Below, piece after piece: positions 22,072-33,845 of a DNA stretch of 64,000 nucleotides. The DNA lies in assembly GCA_025093985.1 (NCBI GenBank), contig JACAAK010000005.1, positions 372,001 through 436,000 of the forward strand, written 5' to 3'. Position 1 is the stretch's first letter; each line of letters begins with the position of its first letter. The notes beneath the pieces are model-generated. The model had not been told where the DNA came from and searched no databases. It worked only from the letters and a program-made list of their open reading frames with translations. Made by a program: the position numbers and the translations under genes. Source of the DNA: Calvatia gigantea (lineage: Eukaryota > Basidiomycota > Agaricomycetes > Agaricales > Lycoperdaceae).

Positions 22072-22960
22072 TCACGCTGCTAGAAGACACCCCGAAGAAG
22101 CTGAATTGGTGGCTCCTATCGGATTATGCTGATACTGATACTGATCTCGATGATCGTAGTATTCGCCCAACTTCTGAACGGACGATGAAATCCGGTGGGG
22201 ATTCTCGAACACCTGCTGTGGGATATTGTCTCCCAAGAATGGGACAAATGTCTCAGCGTCAATGCCAGACTTCGACTCGGACATCATAAATAGAGGCGGA
22301 ACTTCACCTTACATATCGAGATTTGATTCCGTTGGCCGGCCCGTTCTTGAAGTCTTCAGCGTCATCGAAGCCGGGGTAGTCATATTCGTCCGGGCTGATG
22401 CCTGAAAGCATGATCGTTTTTCATTCGCCTGCGCGGCCTGATAAGTATTGCCTATACTTTACTGACTGGACGTACAAATTTGGATTCCTCGCCACAAGCT
22501 CAAGGAGATTGTCAAACTTGCGTCGAAAATCCCATAGGCCAGTTGTTTTGAATTTCTTTTCCATAAACGGCTTCTCTGTGTGTCCAAGGTATCTCAACCA
22601 CGATCAGCGAGGACCAACTCAGAACCTCCCCTTGACCACCGAAAAAAATGCGAATAATCCACAATCAACTCATCCCTATCCCTCCAAAGCAAGCCGTCAA
22701 CGCCACCACGTTGCACCACGCTGATGCCCTCCAAGAACATAGAAGCATGCGCGGCTCCACAAGGCGGTTTGAATACGCAGGAGACAACTCTTCAGAACCG
22801 TACATCTGGCGCTGATGCTCCTCCATTTCCTACCCACCTGGTCGGGCTTGAACTGCCAAGTTAAATACTTCACACGCATGGCCTCCTCGCAAGAGTCAAG
22901 TAGGAACGTTATCCCGATTTTTCGGCGATAATTAATTACTCCTCTGGCGTATACCGAAAT
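22072..22960 (-). pseudogene. Cluster of coding-like exons, family unknown (probably decayed)
   Basis: Several minus-strand segments read like protein and are separated by plausible splice sites. About 22877-22830 encodes MRVKYLTWQFKPDQ before a GTGGGT. About 22825-22665 encodes EEHQRQMYGSEELSPAYSNR and onward. About 22590-22480 encodes LGHTEKPFMEKKFKTTGLWD, then RRKFDNLLELVARNPNLY. About 22405-22320 encodes ISPDEYDYPGFDDAEDFKNG. About 22270-22072 encodes GIDAETFVPFLGDNIPQQVF, then GEYYDHRDQYQYQHNPIG and a stop. One acceptor (TTTCAG near 22406) and one donor (GTAAGG near 22314) are good, but stops and missing links prevent one clean model. I do not recognise the family; a transposon-derived or lineage-specific gene is possible. 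Confidence 0.4.
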
Positions 22961-25900
22961 CTAAGAAGAGATGGTCACACAAGGATGTGCGTGGACCCAT
23001 TTAGGAATTTCCCGACATTCTTCTTTTCGCATTCACTGAGCTTGGATATGCACTCTGTTTTGGCCCGTTCCGGTTTCCCCCCACCTCTGATTTCCTGGAC
23101 TATCCTCTCTTGTGTGCACTCGCATTAAATTATACCAATTAATCGCTTTTCATTAGGTACGGAAGCGCATTTTGAGCCACACAAGTGTTCTCGACTCGGC
23201 CAATTTACGGTAATTCGTCGCTCATTCTCATGCTCAACTTCCACAGCCTCCACGTTCCCAACCCCGAATATTTCCTTTCCACTTTGCGACACCACAAGAT
23301 TCCTCCATGCCCGCGTGTGTGCTCTTCTGTTGTTATCTCTAGGTAACGGCGAAATTTGCAGAAGAGCGCCCTCGGCAGTATTCTACAGAAATATGTACTG
23401 GCACGGAGACGAATTCTGTTTTTCTAGCCATGGGCAAACATGATATTTACGGAAACAAAGTACGAGAGACTTCAGAGCGATTAGCTTACCACAACTTGAG
23501 CTTCTTTTGTCTCTGTCCGGAGTATCGGTCCTCAGACTTTCGATCTGTTGGCCAGGAATGGCGAAAGCCCGCTAAGGTAATGCCACACGCAATTTGAACC
23601 AAGAGAACAGTATGGCGGGAATCAGTCCTGGTCAGGACTAACCCAATCCAAAAAGAATCCCTGATCCCCCACAAATCCTTGAATAAAATTGGGTGTATAA
23701 AATTGGGTGCCGCTGGACGGGCTAACCATGGCCCATAACATGATGGGACTAAGGCAATCTTTCAGTAATGCGTTCGCGTTCACCAGCCTTAGAGTGTTAC
23801 CGCCGGCTTATTCTAATATCTGCTCGGGCACTGTTAGTAGCTTTAAGCATATTGCATACCTATGTATACTCAAAGCTTCAATTTGTCCACGAGGGCATAG
23901 AGAGGAAGCCTCGGGTTGCCACGCACGTTGTCCTGCCCCACAAATAGCATATCGAAATGCGAGGAAGCCAAATCCAGGGAAAACCAGTAGGTGATGGTCC
24001 TCCGCAAACTTCATCTCCGCGGCCGAGCGCTTAGTCCTTACTTGATGGCGATGATTGGAATCCGCCTAGCTAGGCTCGTGCGTCGGTGGTATTCGCAGTA
24101 CCAAAGGTGCACTATCGTTCCTTCGAATCCGAAACAGGAATGTGCATTGAGCCTGCGGCGTCAGATGGTGATTCACTGTTTCGGGTCCTGTAAACAAGGC
24201 ATGATTAGCAAGTCGGTGGCTTATCACCGTCATCAACCCTGGTGATAGGGGTCATATTTAACCCTGATGTTTTTTTTACCACTGCGCTATCGCTACCAGG
24301 TTTTTTATGCTTCGATGGTCAAATATTCCGAGTATGGCGCAACATCTATATCCCAGTCACATTGGTCTTGAACCGGCATGAACGCATACCTTCCACTCAT
24401 GGCAACGCACAAGCCGCGGCCCCTCCATCAAATCAGATGAAACATCTTGGCAACATGGTTCTGTAATGACCCTGGTCATGAATTGTCCAATCGCTTTGAA
24501 TTCCGTCACAACTGAGAAGCACCAACGGCGTTAATATGCCACCTCATCACACTTTGTGAAAGCGGTCCTCATTATCCCCTATTCCCATTGCTACCCCTTC
24601 ACCCTACGCTTCGCAAACATCTCTCGAAGCAAGAAGTAGCTCAGATCGATCATAAGTGACACCAAAATCCCACAAACCGGAGGTAGCGTCATTGAGCCAC
24701 AACTCCTGTCTCATTCAGTTTTTGAATCCTGAGGGAAAATATTAAAGGCTTCACAGTAGTAATGACACCGCCACACTGAGTATGAGAGGCCCCTGAGCGC
24801 CGAACGGACGGTGCTACCAGCAGCTGCCAGTCGAGCTTACAATGGCTCCTACGACGGGCACTGGCATGGTACCCTCCGAAACACGGAACGTGGCCATATA
24901 AGTAGGGCACTGCTCTTCTGCATCCTCAATATCATTGGTTGAGCTCAATTTCATCAAAAATGTTGCAAATTACGCAGACGGTGTCATGACAGAACTCTTC
25001 ACCGGACGCCCCTACCGAACTCCAAATTCGAATTTCCTCTAGGAGAAACTCATGACGCGCCGGGAACCCTGGACATGTCAGTCACAACAGTCCGATGGTG
25101 AGTTTTATTTAGCTCTTTAATTGGCCCAGGTGATGATCAGAAGAGAGTCCTGAGCAGTCTCCAAGTTCTTATTCTTTCCTACAAGATAACAATCTAGGAC
25201 ATGGAGCACCGCTAGGAATAATAGCGGTAAAAATAAAGAAAACCTTCTACTTTCACTAAAGGAATATTGGAGGTTCCGATCAACCAAAGCACCTGCGATA
25301 TTTTTGGTGTATGTATTAAAAGCAATGCACTAATTCGTCAACTAAACTTGTCTTGTGTGGGCACTTGAGCATATCCCCTTCAAACAGGGACACGGGGGAG
25401 GCGCACTATCAACATTCTACCACAGAATGTCACAAAGCATCCAGTCCGACGTTATATCAGAGTTAGACGGTACAGTAGGAAAATATTCCAAATATAGTCC
25501 CCGAGTGATACCAGAGTGTTTCACGTTCCTTTCGAGTATTTAACACCCTAAGCCCACCAGCCCTGGCATTTCCGACAACTTGGGTGCTGTGTGGGTAGCC
25601 AAGTAAAGTACGATAGAAGTCTGGCATAGCTTCATTAGTGATCCCCGGGCATGAAGGATGGATCGTTTGAGTCCTCTCACTCCGTGACAGCCCACCAAAT
25701 TTAACACTCTGGGCTGTGGAAGTTGTGGCGGGGTGTGTGTGAGTACCGAACAGTGGGTTTCTTCCGACACTTTTCCGCAGCACTTGCGTGAGATATGGGT
25801 GCGAATTTCACACATTCTGCCGTTCAATACCTCCAAATGCCGTTCCCTCCATTCCGGTGGGCTTTGGTTAACTAACGTCTCGAGTCTCCCTCACTGTCCA

Positions 25901-28900
25901 CTCCTCCAAATTCGATCCGACATGTCGGTAAACTCCATGTATTTTTGGTATCTGCAGTCACAGGAGAGTGATTAGTTTACATGCGTCACACCAGGTGTAG
26001 GTGATCATGGGTAATTTCCCGGTTTTCGGGTATTGACTTCTAGGGGAGCGGTGCTTACACATCGGTGGATTTCCCTCTACCCACTAGAACCCCAACAAAC
26101 GAGAATATAATTGTGTATGTAACACCATTCCAGCGTGATGCGGAGTATTACAACCTGCGTTACCCCACATACGACTATGACGGAGGTTGTTTCCCGATTG
26201 AAGTCGTTTATAGGGTCTTCCTCCCATAAGAAGCTTTCGAGCAAACCCAGGGTCGACTCCCTTTGAAAGTATACGTCCAGGAAGTCCGGAATTCATGGTG
26301 AGGTATCAGATTCTGAAACGAGCGCAAATTCACTGAGGTTCCCCGTGACGGTAAAGGGTAGTAACTCGGTAATGATTTAAGGAGCATGAGTAACATCGCT
26401 TCGGCGCATAGATTATATACATTTCATTGACGATATGAATCTCGAGATCAGCAGCGCCATGTCACACCTCCAAGGAAACAACACAATGCTGTGTGATCTA
26501 AACTGCTTCCATCATCCATGATGTGCACAAGAAATCGCCAACCAGTCATTTTACCGACGACTCAAGTCCTCATTACTCATAATTTTCGAACCCATTAGGA
26601 GCGGCAAAAATAGGGGAGGGGGAGATTTGGAGCGCCCTCACCACAGGCATAGGTGCGCCAGCAAAAGCGTCACTGCCCGAGTGTGAGATACCGGCGTAAG
26701 CTTCTCAGCGTTGGTACGCCTGAGCAACAAACTGGGGGGTCCATCTCCGTAGACCATGAATATTTGAATTACGTTGCGTTTCTAAGGATTGATAAGTCCA
26801 GTTCAGGATGTGAAATTGTTTCAGTAGTCAAGATTACTGTCGGATGAGTAACGGACCTCCCACTGTCCATCAAAAGCTTGGATGGACAACAATCACTACT
26901 CCCAAGGACCTCAAATCCCCATTCGATCATAGCGAATCCAGCCGACCCAAGGACATGAGTGTGAGGTTCTCGCTTTAAACATTCTACTGACAGGAAGTGT
27001 TTCGATGATACACGAGAGGCGAGCGACGAAGGTGTAGCGTGGGATCACACGATAAAGAAATTTAATAAACTGCTCTGCGGCGCAACAATAGGCAGGTGTT
27101 CCATATACCCCAGGCAGGCCATAAGACGCCCGACATGTACGCGGGTTTAGAGTCAACGGAATTTTCCTAATTTTTGTCTTCTTCTTGGTTCCGGATTTCG
27201 GAAGAATTCTCGGACGTGTGGAGCGCATTCGTTTTACTGGATCACTGGGATGGATCCAGCCATTTCCGCTGACAACTGACAACGAAGCACAAATCCTTGG
27301 CCTCTAGCTTATTTCTCAGGCTCAGCGCTCAAACAGATTATCACAAAGGGTGGGAAATACGTTCAAAAATGTTCCTTTCCGTTCCGACTCCGAGGTATTG
27401 GGACAGACACAACTCTTACTACGGGTACGTATGGACAAGGTAAATTTTATGGGAAACTGCCAATGGCTGTATGGGGAGGGGCGCCTGCCATGAGAGTACA
27501 CCGCAATAGCTTCTAGTTCTCCCATGGCCTTGGATTCTCCCTGAACACGAGTTGGCGACCGAGGTTCTCTTCGGTGAAACGCTCATTGCTGTTATGACAA
27601 AGAGGGTTCCTTCAATTTTTTTGACGTCCGACTTGCACAACTTCAAAGCCTCATTACTCATAGCCAAGGCCCCCTCCTTGGTGACTGTCGCACGTTAATG
27701 GGCCGAGGTATTCCCCCTCCAAATTCGAGAATGGTCTCGGCGTCAGCAGCGACAAACGGCCGTTATTTTATTCGCTTCCACCCGCCATATGGCAGGGAAG
27801 TGCGGACAAACCACCCACACCGAGTTCTAAGCCTAGGTCTCAGGCCGCGTCCCGAACCCAAGGGGTCGACCCTCTCCCTCCCGGCATCCTGGGAAGAACG
27901 GAAGAAACGACAGAAGCGGAAGATGGCAAGAGTCACTAGTCAGCTTTGATTTTGATTGATGACTTCCGCCAAACCCCAACCCGCTACATCTCCCACACAC
28001 GGCTCGGAGTATACACGATGCGCATTATACCCCGTTCACCCTCCTTTTCTCATTCTAGTTTGGCGGTGTCTTCCCAATGTTCCCATACATTATACCCATT
28101 TCTATTACACATTCGCACACGGGGAAAGAATAGATTCCTATCTAATCGTTATGAAGGTTACAAGGGATAAGGGTCGCGAGTGCTAGAATGTAATAGCCTT
28201 GCTCCGATATAGCCAGCGTGGGGGAATCGATTGAAGTGTTTGTTACGCTATGCACGAACAGAGACAAAAGTAGCATTACGCTCACAGCGTCTCCTGCTTT
28301 AGTGATTGATCGATAGCTTTCATCTCCTGAAAGGCTGTGTGTGTGTATGCTGTTTCCACCCTACACCGCTACCACCCATCGTGAGAGCAGCGACGAGTGC
28401 GAACGACACCCACACCAAACTTAGCTTTTCATCAGTTGCAAACAGGAGAAAAGAAATATCATTGCCCATTAAGAGGTATCACCACAATGGATGCCAGGAA
28501 AGCCAGGACAACAGGTACTGTATACGATAGCCAAGAAACCAAAGGTTATATTAATTTGGTATAGTAACGCAGAGCTGGTAGTAAGTAGAGTAATCGAACG
28601 TAATTATTAATGGAGAGCAGTAAGCTTTCGGATGATGTGGGTAACGTAGGCGTGATGTGTGAACTGAGAAAATGTCGGGAGTGATGATGAGATATAGAGG
28701 GAAAACTAAACTTGCGGAAGGACAAGGCGAGGGAAATCTGCGGACAAGAATAATATCGAGTGCTGCGGACAAGTATTATCCGTTTCGACGTGGGCGTTAT
28801 CGTAAAAGTGGTGTGCGGTATACCAAGTGAAAGTGAGAGCAGAAGCCAATGCCGAAGGCGAAAAGTGTGGATGTTGATGGGAACGGGCATGGTCGAGAAC

Positions 28901-29597
28901 ACGGAGAAGTGTGACGACGGAACACGGACGTCAACGACAGTGCAATACAAAAAGCCAAGTCGTGAATACCGGCTAGCGGAATGAGAAAAACATATGCGAG
29001 TGTGAGAGAGATGGTGAAAGTGTTGCGTGTGTGAAATACAGATGAAGAATGTGTTATGCGGGTCGATAGTTGCATGAGAGAAAAAAGATGAAGGCCAGTT
29101 CTCGCCGGGGATGTGTTGCGGGTGATGAAAGCCATTACTCGGTGATGGAGCGTGGCATGGTGTGTGAATATAGATGTGAGAAATAGAGAATGGTGATGAT
29201 GGCTGCAATAAGTTATGCAACAAAAATGAAGCCAAGAGCAATCCGGTGGGTGAGCGGGCTTTCGAGGATCTGGCCTTAATGGGCATGTCTAAGTAGACAA
29301 AGGACTATGAGGCTTCAGGGTTGCCAGTACCACAAAACCAGTCCCTCAAGGCCTGGAAAGAGGACAGGGTCGGTGTCACTCGGGGTTCAAAGCCCAATAG
29401 GTGACATGGGGAGATAGCGGCGTTCATTTTCACAAGGCAGTGAATGGGTAGGGGGGGTGGATAGGTGCGGGGTGGGGGCCGTGTGTCAAAATGCTGCATG
29501 TTGTCGCTGAAAATTCGAGGCATGGGAGAAAAGTTGTCGGCGCGGTCCGTTCTTGTGTCAACTCGTTACGTTTAGGTGGAGTCATGAGCCGTTTCGT
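22961..29597. other. Long gene-poor stretch
   Basis: No coding exon with splice support or known domain was found across about 6.6 kb. Between roughly 28600 and 29300 the plus strand is strongly purine-rich, which leaves a 246-codon open frame on minus that looks like a composition artefact. No CRISPR-like or rRNA structure is visible. The stretch may be decayed transposon sequence or a heterochromatic island. Confidence 0.4.
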
Positions 29598-30395
29598 TCA
29601 TTCAAAGGCATATTCCACTGCAACGGAGCAAGCCTCGTTGGCTGTAGCGTCGGTGCCATGTTGCCGGAGGCTTTGTTCTGAGTCAAACGATGCGTCACAT
29701 GCCGGGCATGGATGGAGTCCCAGTGAAGAGACACTCGATGGGGCGAGGGATCGTGAACGTTTTGACGACTGCGACGCCTACGCATGACCATTATCAGTAT
29801 GATGGTCTCCGCTCCACTGGTAATTAATAAAAAGCACATACAGTGTCAGCCTCATCTATGGATAACTTGCGCTTTAGCGATGATGGTAGTGTAGGTTCTG
29901 AGATTGGATGATGACCATGAGCCACGATTGAATTGAAAAGTGCTCCAAAACGTACGCACCTGAAAGTGTTGCGCTGAGGTGTGCCGAAAAGTTTTCACGC
30001 CAGGCAAGAATGCGTTTCATGCGTAGAGAGTAGGTGTCTGTGGTTGACGTGCGGGGATCCTGTGTCTCCTCTTCCTCGGAGGAGCAGTAGGACTCGCAGA
30101 CCTCCTCATCTTCAATCTCCTCACCATCTGACTCGGAGTAGGCCGATGATGAGGCATACGATGACGATGAAGTGATGACTGAGGCCAGGTGTCTTGGAGG
30201 AGGTGGCCCCTCTACTAGCTGGATGATCTGAACGGTGTGTGGTTGTTGGACGTAGAAAACGTTCTCGTCATACTTGTCCCGGGGAAGATAATGGTCAGCG
30301 TTGTGGGGGTCGAGAGCGATGATGGGGGCGTCGTGGTACATGACTTGGGGAGGCTTGGGCAGGTGTGTAGTCCAGTCTCTTTCACCCAAGGCCAT
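29598..30395 (-). CDS. Short zinc-finger-like protein with acidic centre, 223 aa
   Basis: Three exons (30395-29960, 29897-29842, 29777-29598) join to 224 codons with the stop; introns are 62 and 64 nt, GT-AG. The N-terminal half is rich in Pro and His, followed by a serine tract and an acidic stretch (SDGEEIEDEEVCE, then SSEEEE). A basic patch follows (LKRKLSIDEAD, SSKRSRS). The C-terminus holds one C2H2-like finger, HPCPACDASFDSEQSLRQHG, in which the second half (ANEACSVAVEYAFE) offers a cysteine rather than a second histidine at the usual spacing. It lies downstream of MKT1 on the same strand. Nuclear function is a guess from the finger and basic patch; no orthologue name known to me. Confidence 0.75.
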
Positions 30396-30941
30396 TATAT
30401 CAACTCTTGTGTCACAAAGTCACGCACCTAATCGGGCCATCCTCCGCAGATCGATCATCGTAAGATCACACTTCGACGTCTTCCCCAGGCAAGATCCAGG
30501 CATCCCGATCCTTCCCACAGAAATCGAGATCCCACAGTCACGCGCACCGTGACCAATTACTGAGCCCTGCGTCACATAGTCACCTTCTCACCGCACACCC
30601 GTCATGGGCGGCTTGACCGTCAGCCTCACTCCTCCCAGCCACCTCTCCTCCGGCGCTAGAATTCCCCATCTAAGATGCCAAGTTCGCAACAAACATCCTG
30701 TTCGTACGAGCCAAGAGTTACACCACAAAACGCTACTCGATAGACAAACATAACAAGCACAACAACAGCATGTTCGCCTTCCCATCGCCTCCCTGCGTCC
30801 CGGTCCTCCACGTTCTCTCTCACGCATTCCATTTTTGCACTCTGCCTCGCACTCCGAAATGGCGCCGTTGATAGCGATAATAAGAAAAGAAGTCGGCAGA
30901 AAAAAAAACAGCTATCTCCACCAAACATGACCTCACCTCAT
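30396..30941. other. Spacer between MKT1 and the zinc-finger gene
   Basis: The 546 bp between the MKT1 stop and the next start on the same strand hold no supported gene; they should contain the MKT1 trailer and the promoter of the zinc-finger gene. Confidence 0.4.
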
Positions 30942-33845
30942 TCACGGTCGCATCGGCGCGAGCCATGCTTCCGCTGCCTCGAACTGGTCAATCAGCTCAC
31001 GCAAGACCTGTCCCTCTGAATGCAACTGCCGCATTGCTGTGAGAGCCTGTATGGTACTATCTATCAGCAAATCAAATTCTTCTCCACATGAGACGAGCGC
31101 CACCCACAATGTCCCAGAACCTGAACCCTCTGTCAACCTCCATCTTGGGAGATTTTACACCGGGGAACGTTTCCTCGCAGATTTCCAATGCGAGAGCCTT
31201 CGCCTCCTTTACTCCTTCCGCATTGGGATCCCTTACTCGTTCCCTATTGTTGATGTGCGTCAACGCGTCCAAGTAGACCTTGGCGAGGACACCGAATCCG
31301 GTATTGACCTCAGTCTGGAAAGGCAATGACAGCGAAATGTCCAAAAGGTCATCTCTGGGCCTTCTTGCATCGTTCCGCAACAACATATTTAGTATCGTCA
31401 CTTCCAAGAGCGTCCGCAGCGACCTCGTGAGCCCGCGCACGAAGGAGTTGAACACCAACAATTCCCGCGATAGGGGCGCTGACCAAGGTTGCGGCTACGG
31501 AAAAAGAACATCATATTTCCAATTAAAGAAATCAACACCCAACGCGCATTGGAAAGTCAGCCGCTGTTTTGAATACCAAGAGCGTGGAATCACCCACCAA
31601 GAAGTTTAGCGGGACAATGCTGAGCACCCGCATCACAAGGAGCATGCATGATTTCTCGTCATCTAACATCCGATATCGGCATTCCAACACAACGAAAATC
31701 CCACACAAAGAGGTAAAAGCCGGTGGCCAACGGAGAGAAAGAAGCAGAGAATCATGCAGGAAAACAAAACAAAAATTCCCAGTCAGCTTCTTTGTCACTC
31801 GAAGAGCCCAACATCGTGAGAAATTTCTCAGCGAAAAAAACCACACATACCGGTTCCAAAGCTTGGCCCACCGCTAAATGCACGGCCACTCCACAAATGA
31901 CCATGCATTACACCTGCTCGTACCAATTCTAGGAACAAATATAGAGGATCCTGGAATTTATCGTTCAACCGCGCCTGTCGCAACGCAACGTACATTGCAC
32001 GTGCTAATGGTGAATGCATGTGCGTGTTTAATAAGAACCTAACGGGAACCCGGAAATTCAGCAATGACGCTATACCGGAAGAAAACACTTTATCACGCAC
32101 CCGCGCAATTCTAAGAATCGCCAGATGACATTGGCTACCATTTCATCTTTCTTATCAAGTGGAGTATTGGTCTTCATCTTGGTGCGTTGGGCAAACTTGT
32201 CTGATGAAGTCGCTCCGAGACACAGCGCAAAGTCAATTGTCGCCGACTAAACATCCGATCAGTTAACTGTGTTACTCGGGAATGACAGATGTATCAACAA
32301 CTGGGCTCACATTTTGCCTCCTCAGTTCATCTTCCACGATCGGGTACGGAACGTTCCACCCAGTAACACGTTCTGCCAGTTGAGTCGTCTGAGGTGTATT
32401 ATGCGAAATTGCCTTCTGGGCGTGGGGCGTTGGTTGATCGAACCAGAAAAATCCAGATACTTGCTTCTTCCCCCAAAAAGTATGTAACACGCTGCTAATC
32501 AAAGCCAAGGCCGTCGCACGAGGTCCAGTCTGCCCATCTGTAATTACTTCCTTTACGAACCGCTTGTATTCATTCGTTTCTCCGTTATCCAATGGTGGGT
32601 TTTCGATGATCTGGCCTGTGGCAAGCCAGATGAGCGCCTGGGGGCCCATGAGTCCCCGTGAGAGATAGAAATAGACTTCGTCAGGGAAACGGTGGGTGAA
32701 TATCTCGTGGAGGTCACTAGGGATATCAGCCGCAGTAGGGTGATGTTGGCCGTGATGGCCACCGGTCCCAGTTGGTCCGGGAGGCGGGTTGGTGATGGCG
32801 AGGGGTTGTACAACACCTTCAGAGGTGAGTACGAGGGAATATTTGACCAGAGAGCGAGTGCGGGCAAAATGGTCGTTATACTGAATCGCCTTCACCGCAG
32901 GGTGTTCACTGAAAGCCGAGACAGCAGCATGGCCCGTCTTGTAATATTTGACCATGTCTACAGTTGCTTTCAGGGCTTGTTCGTGGACAGAGGGAGGGAA
33001 AGGAGGGGATTGGTCGAATCCGACGAGGAGTCCAATATCAAGGAATTGGTCTTCAGTGACGCCGAGGTCCTGCATGATTACACGCTTCGAGGCAAATTGG
33101 AAAGTTGGCGGATTGGCACTCAAGTCTAACGATGTGATGAGTTTGTCGACACCAGGGTATAGCATTGTTTCCGTTGGGCCATAAATTGAGTGGATGTACG
33201 ACTTTGAGTGACGCAAAAGATAGATCAACTATAAAAAAAAAGGTGACGCATGAGCGCAGATCATAATGTAAACGATTTTTTGGAGAGAAACGAACCTGAG
33301 CCCAGGCAAGATAAGGGGCAATTATAAACTCGACGTTTCTATTCCTAAAAATTCTTAATACCATCCGCCACATGTCCCATTGAGCAAGTCCATGGCGACC
33401 TTCAAAAAGTTTGGTCGCGGCCTCTTCCTGCCCCGACTCGTATTTGGTCCACGCATCCCGTCTGTCCCTACACGCCTCAGTGTGCTCAAAGTGTTGATTT
33501 TGCCTTGATCGTTTATTCGGAAGAAGCCCTGGAAATACGAACACGGGTTTGATGTGTAGTTTTTCCAGGACGCGAAGGTCGGCTTCAATGCGTTGAGCTA
33601 GTGCAAGGGGGAGTCCGCCAGTAGCAGCGAGAAGGGGTTCCTTCGAACTAGGGCTTTCAAGTAGTTGTTGGAGATAGTAGGCAGCATCTATACCGAGGCG
33701 AGACTCGGAAAGAACACTGAGTTGAAGTGTCTGCAAATGTTTGCGCTCATGGAGGTAATCTGTGGAGAAAATTTTCAAATATTTGAGCACGGGATTTCAA
33801 TTATAACCTCGCTGTACCCTTACTTTCGAGATGTTTGATAGGCAT
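30942..33845 (-). CDS. MKT1: Mkt1-like post-transcriptional regulator (7 exons, single-base frame break near the end)
   Basis: Exons are 33845-33824, 33759-33296, 33228-32311, 32246-32101, 32038-31851, 31662-31598 and 31494-30942. The protein starts MPIKHLENYLHERKHLQTLQ and has an XPG/PIN-like N-region (LGIDAAYYLQQLL) and I-region (GPTETMLYPGVDKLI). The Mkt1 N-terminal and C-terminal domains follow, with landmarks ATIDFALCLGATSSDKFA, SPLARAMYVALRQARL and SFGT-DDEKSCMLLVMRVLS, ending EAWLAPMRP. In yeast Mkt1 works with Pbp1 on translation and stability of specific mRNAs. The frame breaks near 31110: a GGG run reads as one base too many between WDIV and the following VALVSCGEEF segment. Without correction the protein ends at 31072, losing about 47 residues; corrected it has 784 aa. 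Confidence 0.9.

Noticed and set aside
28546..29286. A 246-codon open frame on minus
   Set aside because: Composition is Ser/His/Arg-rich without domain or splice logic, and the plus strand is strongly purine-rich here, which removes stops from the other strand by chance.
29330..29420. A GGGTTCAAAGCCC stretch resembling a tRNA T-loop
   Set aside because: No matching acceptor stem or anticodon arm can be drawn at the required distances.
32247..32286. A 40-nt intron with a GTCATT donor in MKT1
   Set aside because: A better GTGAGC donor at 32310 gives a 64-nt intron and a smoother ELRRQN-SATIDFAL junction.
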